Assembly (NCBI GenBank): GCA_947647645.1
Contig: CANSLE010000154.1
Location: 1 to 6,121 of the forward strand
DNA from: an uncultured Microbacterium sp.
Lineage (GTDB): Bacteria; Actinomycetota; Actinomycetes; Actinomycetales; Microbacteriaceae
Length of the DNA: 6,121 bases
Direction: 5' to 3'
Program-made: the position numbers and the translations under genes
Shown here: positions 1 through 4,583 of the stretch, piece by piece
Position numbering within the stretch: the stretch's first letter is position 1
Layout: the number at the start of each line of letters is the position of its first letter
Notes under the pieces: generated by a model
Told to the model about the DNA's origin: nothing
Seen by the model: only the letters and a program-made list of their open reading frames with translations
Database searches by the model: none

Positions 1-1766
1 GTTGAGGTAGCTCGCCATGTCGGACGCGGCGGCCGGCGCCGCTGCGGCGACGTCATCGCAGGGGCATCACGGCGGGGGGCGTGCGCCTGGATCAGCTCGG
101 TGAGCGGGCGCTCGAACACGGTCGTGCTGAAGCGGTCGAGCGACGCGCGGATCCCCTGCAGCAGCTGGACGTACGAGCCGAGCTCGGAGAGCGTCGAGAA
201 CGGCCGCATGCGCGTCTGCGCGATGAGCTCGTAACCCCGCTCAAGCATCGCGGGGACGTCGGTGCGGTGCAGACGACCGGCCAGCGCATGGGCGTCCCGC
301 GCCTGCTGGGTCGAGGCGAACGCGACGCCGTACCAGGGCGAATCGTCCGGCCCGAACCGGAACTCACCGAGGCGGGCCGCGGTGGCGAGCGCCTGGGCCG
401 CCTCCGCCCGGCGGGTGCCGAGCGACTGGAGGGTGGCGATGTCGAAGCGCGTCGCCGCGGATGGCTGCGGGGTCATCGCGGCGATGGCGGTGAGCGTGCG
501 CAGCGCCTCCAGCGGCGACACCTCCACGCGGGGATGCCGCTGCGTCAGAGCATCGCGGTAGTCGCGAAGCACGGTGCGCAGGCGCACCAGCGCGTCGTCG
601 ACGTCGGCGACCTTCGGCTGCGCAGCCTTCTCGTTGCGGGTGATCGCGCGGATCAGATCGCGATGCAGATGCCGGGGCGACACGGCCAGACCGGGGAGGC
701 CGATGCCCGCGAGACGGTGGCGCACGCCCTCCAGCGTGGAGCGGCGGGCGCTCACGACGAGGACGCGCTTGCCGGAGCGGACGAGCTCGCCGACCGCGTT
801 GATGACGGTCTGCGTGCCGCCCGTTCCGGGCAGCGTGTGCACGGCGAGCGACTGCCCGGCGACGATGCGGGCCAGCACGTCCTCCTGCTCCGCATCGGCG
901 TCGAGCAGGAGCCGGTCGGCGGCGGGCGGGCGTTCGTCGGAGCTGACTCCCGGTGCCGGGGTCCGCACGATGGAGAGGTCTTCGCGATCGGACTCGTGAC
1001 CGGCGAGCGCGTTGAGGATCGGGTGGTCGAGGGTCTCGGCATCCCGACTCATCGGCGACGAGACGTCGGCGAACGTCGACACGACCAGTCGCGGCTGGAC
1101 CGTGAAGGTGTCGACGTGGGAGGTCAGCGCCCGCAGGTGATCGATGACCGGCTGAGGTTTGAAGACCCCCGCGTCGTAGGCCAGCTCCGCGAGGGCGCGC
1201 CCGTCGATCACGATGCCGAAGTGCGCACGGGCGACGACCACGAGCTCCGGGTTGATCGTGAAGCTGCCGTGCAGCTTCAGATCGAAGTCGGAGTGGTGGC
1301 GTCGGATCGCGAGAGGCCGCAGCAGCACGGGCGCCGCGTACGCGACCCCGCCGATGCGCCAGCCCGCGATGCCGACAGCGAGGTGCACCGTGTCGAGTCC
1401 GCGCGTCGTCCGCATCTCGACGTCCTTCGCCGCGATGCGCTCGGCCGCGAGACGGGCGGTGCGCAGCGCGACCTCGTCGCGGAAGAGGTTGGACAGGAGA
1501 GTGGAACGACCGGTGATGAACTGGGGCAGGCTGCCCGGATGGGCCTTCGTGATGTCGATGCCGGCGTCACCGGCATCCGTGTAGTGCAGCAGGGTGGACC
1601 GCCCGCCCAGCCACCCGGACTCCTCGCGCAGCCGCGCGCGTTCCCCGTCGGCGACATGGGCCACCACGACCCCCGGCTCGGACAGGTCGAGGTCCGCCGG
1701 GGTCACCGTATGACCGTGGTCGGCGTCGTCCACGCCTCGCACGGCGCCGTCGTCTGCTCTCCACAC
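1..1766 (-). CDS. SF1-helicase-like AAA/P-loop ATPase, N-terminal half (cut by left edge)
   Basis: The minus strand is open from the left edge to beyond 1766. About 588 codons are visible; the stop lies outside. An N-terminal domain (residues ~25-300) includes the stretch HYTDAGDAGIDITKAHPGS. It is followed by a helicase motif I/Ia arrangement: AGQSLAVHTLPGTGGTQT (residues ~303-320), then GKRVLVVSARRSTLEGV. This order (P-loop, VLVVS strand, helical segment) matches large SF1-type nucleic-acid helicases/ATPases of actinobacteria. The downstream part (MRPFSTLSELGSY, FERPLTELIQAH) is also family-like. Walker A is degenerate: residue 317 is Gly where Lys is expected, so ATP hydrolysis may be impaired or handled differently. 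Start: GTG at 1766-1764 was chosen because TAAGGT lies 7 nt upstream and no Shine-Dalgarno is visible; GTG at 1775 or near 1700 is possible. Codon quality collapses after residue ~575, suggesting a frame change at the edge. It is divergent from the ATL gene. A role in DNA repair is inference; the exact substrate is not recognised. Confidence 0.8.
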   Translation of the reverse strand, partial: MWRADDGAVRGVDDADHGHTVTPADLDLSEPGVVVAHVADGERARLREESGWLGGRSTLLHYTDAGDAGIDITKAHPGSLPQFITGRSTLLSNLFRDEVALRTARLAAERIAAKDVEMRTTRGLDTVHLAVGIAGWRIGGVAYAAPVLLRPLAIRRHHSDFDLKLHGSFTINPELVVVARAHFGIVIDGRALAELAYDAGVFKPQPVIDHLRALTSHVDTFTVQPRLVVSTFADVSSPMSRDAETLDHPILNALAGHESDREDLSIVRTPAPGVSSDERPPAADRLLLDADAEQEDVLARIVAGQSLAVHTLPGTGGTQTVINAVGELVRSGKRVLVVSARRSTLEGVRHRLAGIGLPGLAVSPRHLHRDLIRAITRNEKAAQPKVADVDDALVRLRTVLRDYRDALTQRHPRVEVSPLEALRTLTAIAAMTPQPSAATRFDIATLQSLGTRRAEAAQALATAARLGEFRFGPDDSPWYGVAFASTQQARDAHALAGRLHRTDVPAMLERGYELIAQTRMRPFSTLSELGSYVQLLQGIRASLDRFSTTVFERPLTELIQAHAPRRDAPAMTSPQRRRPPRPTWRATS

Positions 1767-1773
1767 ACTCGAC

Positions 1774-1779
1774 ACCTTA
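1774..1779 (-). promoter_or_regulatory. Candidate -10 box (TAAGGT) for the ATPase gene
   Basis: On the minus strand TAAGGT fits the actinobacterial TANNNT -10 pattern and lies 7 nt before GTG 1766-1764, so transcription could begin at the start codon (leaderless). No convincing -35 is visible. This is a weak call based on one hexamer. Confidence 0.3.
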
Positions 1780-1905
1780 AAGTCCCGATCACGGCGTTCC
1801 CGGTTGGCGCGGCGGGTTTCGCGGGATTGGGGCCCGTGTGACGTGTGCGCTCATCCGTCCGCGCACCGCACGCAGCCTCCTCCCCATCGTCCCCGGCGCG
1901 GGGAT

Positions 1906-1911
1906 TATGCA
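1906..1911 (+). promoter_or_regulatory. Candidate -10 box (TATGCA) for the ATL gene
   Basis: TATGCA stands in the AT-richest part of the divergent intergenic region (1767-1963) and would give a ~45-nt leader before ATG 1964. An alternative is CATCAT at 1952-1957, exactly 6 nt before ATG, the same spacing as the two leaderless promoters further right. The GGAG at 1958-1961 is too close (2 nt) to be a normal ribosome binding site. Which one is used cannot be decided here; nothing else in this intergenic stretch is recognisable. Confidence 0.25.
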
Positions 1912-1963
1912 CAGAGGATCGGCTGAGCGTACCGATGAGCGCCACCCCGGCCATCATGGAGTC

Positions 1964-2521
1964 ATGACCTCGACGCCCGCGTACTCGGTGCACCCGACAC
2001 CGATCGGCGAGGCCCTCATCGTCGTCGCCGAAGGGGGCCTCGCCGGACTCACCGTCCTGGAGGTGTCGCTCGGCGCCCGGGAGAGGCACCTCGAGCGCCT
2101 CAGCGCGCGGCTGGGCGCCGTCCCGACGCCGGATGCCGGCGCCACCGCAGCGGTGGCCTCCCAGCTCGACGAGTACTTCGCCGGTCGGCGACGCACGTTC
2201 GAGCTGGCTCTGGACCTCGGCGGCGTGGAGGGCTTCGCGCGTCGTGCGCTCGAGGCCGTCTGTACGATCCCGTACGGCGAGACCGCCTCCTACGGCGAGG
2301 TCGCCATCATGGCCGGTTCTCCCGGCGCCCACCGCGCCGCCGGATCGGCGTGCGCGCGCACCCCGATCTCCATCGTCGTCCCCGCGCATCGCGTCGTGCG
2401 CGGCGACGGCTCGATCGGCGAGTACGGCGGCCACCCCGAACGCAAGCGGTTCCTCCTCGATCTGGAGGCCCGTGCCGCGGCCGACCATCGCGCACCGCCC
2501 GCTGACGCCGCGACCGTGTAG
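1964..2521 (+). CDS. Alkyltransferase-like (ATL) protein: Ogt/MGMT homologue with Cys-to-Ala active site
   Basis: A 185-residue protein with the layout of O6-methylguanine-DNA methyltransferase. It has an N-terminal ferredoxin-like domain (~1-85) and a C-terminal DNA-binding domain with TIPYGETASYGEVA (101-114, including the base-flipping Tyr110), HRAAGSA with the finger Arg124, IVVPAHRVV (137-145) and a GEYGGHPERKRFLL tail (152-165). In active enzymes the motif is PCHRV, with Cys as irreversible alkyl acceptor. Here residue 141 is Ala (codon GCG), and the usual Asn of the NP pair is Thr133. The fold and lesion-binding residues remain, so it should bind O6-alkylguanine without transferring the alkyl group, as ATL proteins do, flagging damage for nucleotide excision repair. 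Known ATLs carry Trp or Ala at this site. Unlike the short E. coli-type ATL, this one keeps a full N-terminal domain. Start ATG 1964 fits family length; an extension up to GTG 1838 is open but unlike the family. Automatic annotation would probably name it an active Ogt. Confidence 0.88.
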   Translation: MTSTPAYSVHPTPIGEALIVVAEGGLAGLTVLEVSLGARERHLERLSARLGAVPTPDAGATAAVASQLDEYFAGRRRTFELALDLGGVEGFARRALEAVCTIPYGETASYGEVAIMAGSPGAHRAAGSACARTPISIVVPAHRVVRGDGSIGEYGGHPERKRFLLDLEARAAADHRAPPADAATV

Positions 2522-2534
2522 GCCGGTCGCGGAC

Positions 2535-2563
2535 GGGCTCCCACCGCCGTCCGGTGGGAGCCC
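2535..2563 (+). terminator. Strong hairpin terminator after the ATL gene
   Basis: GGGCTCCCACC (2535-2545) pairs perfectly with GGTGGGAGCCC (2553-2563) around a 7-nt loop: an 11-bp GC-rich stem starting 14 nt after the ATL stop codon. There is no T-tract, as is common for actinobacterial terminators. It isolates the ATL gene from the downstream regulator. Confidence 0.82.
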
Positions 2564-2568
2564 GGTGG

Positions 2569-2574
2569 TATCGT
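2569..2574 (+). promoter_or_regulatory. Candidate -10 box (TATCGT) for the GAF-LuxR gene
   Basis: TATCGT fits TANNNT and is the only such box between the terminator and the gene. It would start transcription near 2581 and leave a ~42-nt leader holding a dyad and a good ribosome binding site. The -35 region would fall inside the terminator hairpin and is not recognisable. Confidence 0.3.
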
Positions 2575-2583
2575 CGTCGGCAC

Positions 2584-2603
2584 GGGTGACGCGGCGGTCA
2601 CCC
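2584..2603 (+). promoter_or_regulatory. Inverted repeat in the leader of the GAF-LuxR gene
   Basis: GGGTGAC (2584-2590) and GTCACCC (2597-2603) form a perfect 7-bp dyad with a 6-nt spacer, just downstream of the predicted transcription start and 8 nt before the Shine-Dalgarno. It could be an operator (perhaps autoregulatory) or a small RNA hairpin. The dyad is seen; the function is inferred. Confidence 0.4.
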
Positions 2604-2611
2604 CCGGAATG

Positions 2612-2618
2612 AGGGAGG
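2612..2618 (+). promoter_or_regulatory. Shine-Dalgarno (AGGGAGG) deciding the start at 2623
   Basis: AGGGAGG ends 4 nt before ATG 2623 and fixes this start. It is the only strong ribosome binding site in the window; the other genes appear leaderless or translationally coupled. Confidence 0.75.
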
Positions 2619-2622
2619 CGGG

Positions 2623-3471
2623 ATGGCTGCCACGCCGCTCGCCACCGAGGACGACCTGCTGGCACAGGCGGTCGGAGAGCTCACGGCACGTACGGGTCTG
2701 CCCGTCGCTTTTGGAGGCTTCGAACGCGCGAACGCGGTCGAGGTGACCTCCGTGGTCGGCAACCGCACGTCGTCCCTGTCCGGGCTGGTGGTCCAGGCCA
2801 CGCGGGGACTGGGCGGTCGCGCGCTCGTCGAGCGCCGCCCGCGACTGGCGCTCGACTACCGCTCCTCCCGGAACATCACACACGACTACGACCGCGCCAT
2901 CCTCGGCGAGGGTATATCGACGCTGTTCGCGGTGCCCGTGCTCGTCGCGGGTCAGGCCCGCGGCGTCCTGTACTGCGGCTCCTGGTCGCCGGCACCGTTC
3001 GGGGAGTCGACCGCGCGCAGCGCTCTGCAGGTGGCCACCGACCTCGCGACAGAGCTCCGCGTGCGGGAGGAGGTCGATCGCCGCCTGGCGCTCGTCCCCT
3101 CCACGACGCGCGGTGTCGACGCGGCAGCACGCGAGGAGCTGCGGGACGCCTATGCGCAACTCCGACGGATCGCCGCCGACGTCTCCGACGCGACGATCCG
3201 TCGCCGACTCGGCGAGATCGAGCGCCGCCTCGCCGCTCTCACGCGCGACGAGAGCACGGTCGCCGACCCGCTCGATGTCCGTCTGTCACCGCGCGAGATG
3301 GACGTGCTGTCATGCGCCGCGCTCGGACAGACCAACGCCGAGATCGCACGCTCTCTCGGGCTGAGGGAGGGAACCGTCAAGTCGTATCTGCAGTCGGCGA
3401 TGGGGAAACTCGACGCCGGCACGCGCCACGCGGCCGTGATGCGCGCGCGACGCGCGGGAATACTCCCCTGA
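2623..3471 (+). CDS. GAF-domain LuxR-family transcriptional regulator
   Basis: A 282-residue cytoplasmic DNA-binding regulator with three parts. Residues ~11-147 form a GAF-like sensory domain: strand-helix pattern with GLGGRALVERRPRLALDY, then GISTLFAVPVLV and ARGVLYCGSW, the usual GAF core for binding a small molecule. Residues ~147-208 are a charged helical linker, probably a dimerising coiled coil (RRRLGEIERRLAAL). Residues ~221-276 are a LuxR/GerE helix-turn-helix: LSPREMDVLSCAALGQTNAE followed by IARSLGLREGTVKSYLQS. The ligand cannot be told. There is no REC domain, so control is likely by ligand rather than phosphorylation. The gene starts behind its own terminator-isolated promoter and has a strong ribosome binding site. 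Only 29 nt separate it from lsr2, so readthrough into lsr2 is likely even though lsr2 also seems to have its own promoter. Family assignment is secure; targets are unknown. Confidence 0.9.
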   Translation: MAATPLATEDDLLAQAVGELTARTGLPVAFGGFERANAVEVTSVVGNRTSSLSGLVVQATRGLGGRALVERRPRLALDYRSSRNITHDYDRAILGEGISTLFAVPVLVAGQARGVLYCGSWSPAPFGESTARSALQVATDLATELRVREEVDRRLALVPSTTRGVDAAAREELRDAYAQLRRIAADVSDATIRRRLGEIERRLAALTRDESTVADPLDVRLSPREMDVLSCAALGQTNAEIARSLGLREGTVKSYLQSAMGKLDAGTRHAAVMRARRAGILP

Positions 3472-3475
3472 TCAG
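3468..3475. promoter_or_regulatory. Perfect palindrome CTGATCAG upstream of lsr2
   Basis: An 8-bp perfect palindrome overlapping the stop codon of the GAF-LuxR gene and lying 13 nt before the lsr2 -10 box. Its TGATCA core recurs at 3917-3922 at the response-regulator start. It may be part of an operator; it is too short to be sure. Confidence 0.3.
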
Positions 3476-3488
3476 CTCGAATCGTCAG

Positions 3489-3494
3489 TATGCT
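3489..3494 (+). promoter_or_regulatory. -10 box (TATGCT) of a probable leaderless lsr2 promoter
   Basis: TATGCT is followed by exactly 6 nt and then the ATG of lsr2, the distance normally found between a -10 box and the transcription start. No Shine-Dalgarno precedes the ATG. Together these suggest a leaderless mRNA beginning at the A of ATG. No clear -35 is seen. Confidence 0.55.
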
Positions 3495-3500
3495 CTGCGC

Positions 3501-3854
3501 ATGGCCCGCAAAATCGTTCACCAGCTCGTCGACGACCTCGATGGCACCATCCTCGAGGTCGGTGACGGGGAGACCGTGCTCTTCTCGATCGACGGCACCG
3601 CCTACGAGGTCGACCTCACCCACGAGAACGCCGCGGCGTTGCGTGAAGCCCTGGCCCCCTACATCGCCTCCGGCCGTTCGGTGTCGGCACGCGCCGCGGC
3701 CCCCGGCCGCTCGTCGTCGCTCGGCGGGCAGCGTCGGTCGACCCCGCGCGACTACGCACCGATCCGCGCGTGGGCGGCCAAGAACGGCTTCACCGTCTCG
3801 GCGCGCGGCCGGGTACCGGCATCCGTGCTCGAGGCCTACGACGCCGCGCACTGA
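3501..3854 (+). CDS. lsr2: Lsr2 family nucleoid-associated xenogeneic silencer
   Basis: A 117-residue protein with the full Lsr2 plan. An N-terminal dimerisation/oligomerisation domain (residues ~1-60) starts MARKIVHQLVDDLDGT and contains TVLFSIDGTAYEVDLT. A basic, Ser/Arg/Gly-rich flexible linker covers ~60-80. The C-terminal DNA-binding domain (81-117) carries IRAWAAKNGFTVSARGRVPA. The RGR at 102-104 is the AT-hook-like minor-groove clamp by which Lsr2 recognises AT-rich DNA. The family coats and bridges AT-rich, often foreign DNA and silences it, the actinobacterial counterpart of H-NS. Length and start match the family; the longer upstream-open frame runs back into the GAF-LuxR gene and is not used. 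It has a probable leaderless promoter. Actinobacteria often have more than one Lsr2, so whether this is the main copy or a local paralogue cannot be told here. The gap after it (3855-3922) shows no strong terminator. Confidence 0.95.
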   Translation: MARKIVHQLVDDLDGTILEVGDGETVLFSIDGTAYEVDLTHENAAALREALAPYIASGRSVSARAAAPGRSSSLGGQRRSTPRDYAPIRAWAAKNGFTVSARGRVPASVLEAYDAAH

Positions 3855-3910
3855 CGACGCCTCCCCGCTCCACGACGACCACACGAGGCCCCGCCTGCAC
3901 CCCCGGGCAT

Positions 3911-3922
3911 TATGGTGATCAC
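3911..3922 (+). promoter_or_regulatory. -10 box (TATGGT) and overlapping palindrome at the response-regulator start
   Basis: TATGGT (3911-3916) lies exactly 6 nt before GTG 3923, the same geometry as lsr2, with no Shine-Dalgarno, so a leaderless transcript is likely. The perfect palindrome GTGATCAC (3915-3922) overlaps the end of the -10 box and fills the space up to the start codon. A protein bound there would block initiation, making it a plausible repressor or autoregulatory operator. Confidence 0.5.
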
Positions 3923-4573
3923 GTGGTCTTGGACTGGACGCGTCGCGTGCTCGTGGTGGAGGACCAGGCCGCACTCCGCATGCTGGTGTGCGATCTGTTG
4001 GAGCGGCACGGGTTCGAGACAGCGGCGGCGGCGGATGCCGCGACGGCGACGAGGCTGTTCGCCGAGTTCGATCCGGACGCGTTGCTGACGGACATCGACC
4101 TCGGCACGCGGCCCTCCGGCGCGGAGCTGGCGACGATGCTCGCCGAGCTCGCACCGCATCTGGCGATCGTCTTCCTGAGCAGCTATCCGCGCGCAGCGGC
4201 CGGGGCGGTCGCCATGGGCATCGCCCACGCGGTCTTCGTGTCGAAGCAGGATCTCGACTCCCCCGACGCCCTCGTGAGCGCCCTCGAGCGGGCGCTGTCG
4301 ACGCGCCGTCCCCCCGAGGCGACGGCACCGCCGGTCTCGGCCGTCCCCGACGGACTCGGTGCGCTCACCCGGCACCAGCTGGAGATCCTCGCGATGGTGG
4401 CCCGCGGCTGGTCCAACGAGCGCATCGCCGAGGAGACGGGATCCACCCTGCGCGCCGTGGAGCGGTCGATCAGCCGGCTCTTCGATCGTCTGGACGTGAC
4501 CGGAGACCCGACCGTGAGCCCGCGCGTGGCCGCCGCGGCGATGTACCTCGCCGCCTTCGGCCCGGTCCGATGA
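3923..4573 (+). CDS. Two-component response regulator, REC-LuxR type
   Basis: A 216-residue cytoplasmic response regulator. The receiver domain (~8-125) shows the acidic pair Glu13-Asp14 in LVVEDQ, the phosphoacceptor Asp57 in LLTDIDLG, the switch Ser86 in IVFLSSY and the conserved Lys108 in FVSKQD. All catalytic positions are present, so phosphorylation-dependent control is expected. A Pro/Ala linker (~128-142) leads to a LuxR/GerE helix-turn-helix (~147-192): LTRHQLEILAMVARGWSNER, then IAEETGSTLRAVERSISRLF. Start: GTG 3923 was chosen because the receiver's first strand follows at once and a -10 box sits 6 nt upstream; the frame stays open further left but overlaps lsr2. The kinase gene begins 10 nt after the stop, so the two are probably co-transcribed partners. 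This protein is the likely output of that sensor. Regulated genes are unknown. Confidence 0.93.
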   Translation: MVLDWTRRVLVVEDQAALRMLVCDLLERHGFETAAAADAATATRLFAEFDPDALLTDIDLGTRPSGAELATMLAELAPHLAIVFLSSYPRAAAGAVAMGIAHAVFVSKQDLDSPDALVSALERALSTRRPPEATAPPVSAVPDGLGALTRHQLEILAMVARGWSNERIAEETGSTLRAVERSISRLFDRLDVTGDPTVSPRVAAAAMYLAAFGPVR

Positions 4574-4583
4574 CCCCGGCCCC

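Noticed and set aside
81..1841. A 586-codon plus-strand open frame
   Set aside because: It is antisense to the ATPase gene. Its product is a low-complexity Arg/Gly/Asp/Glu-rich sequence with no family motif, while the minus strand shows helicase motifs. Long antisense frames are expected in very GC-rich coding DNA.
1891..1904. CCCC-GGCGC-GGGG hairpin in the divergent intergenic region
   Set aside because: A 4-bp stem in GC-rich DNA is expected by chance and has no useful position as terminator or operator.
1838..1963. N-terminal extension of the ATL protein from GTG 1838
   Set aside because: The extra 42 residues do not resemble the family, whose N-terminal domain begins with the YSVHPTPIG strand, and they would cover the likely promoter.
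1703..2665. A 320-codon minus-strand frame over the ATL gene
   Set aside because: The opposite strand encodes a clear MGMT-fold protein; this frame has no recognisable motif and runs through the terminator hairpin.
2290..3159. A 289-codon minus-strand frame over the ATL/GAF-LuxR junction
   Set aside because: It spans two real plus-strand genes and the terminator between them, and its product is compositionally biased.
3312..3500. N-terminal extension of Lsr2 upstream of ATG 3501
   Set aside because: The frame is open but overlaps the end of the GAF-LuxR gene, and Lsr2 proteins start with MAxKxxxxLVDDLDG, exactly at 3501.
3886..3896. AGGC-CCC-GCCT as a terminator after lsr2
   Set aside because: The stem is only 4 bp with no T-tract, too weak to call.
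3920..3925. CACGTG E-box-like hexamer at the response-regulator start
   Set aside because: It includes the GTG start codon and arises from the GTGATCAC palindrome followed by GTG; no bacterial regulator is implied.
3150..4328. A 392-codon minus-strand frame over lsr2 and the response regulator
   Set aside because: It is the shadow of three genes with strong family matches on the plus strand; the product is Arg/Ser/Pro-rich without domains.
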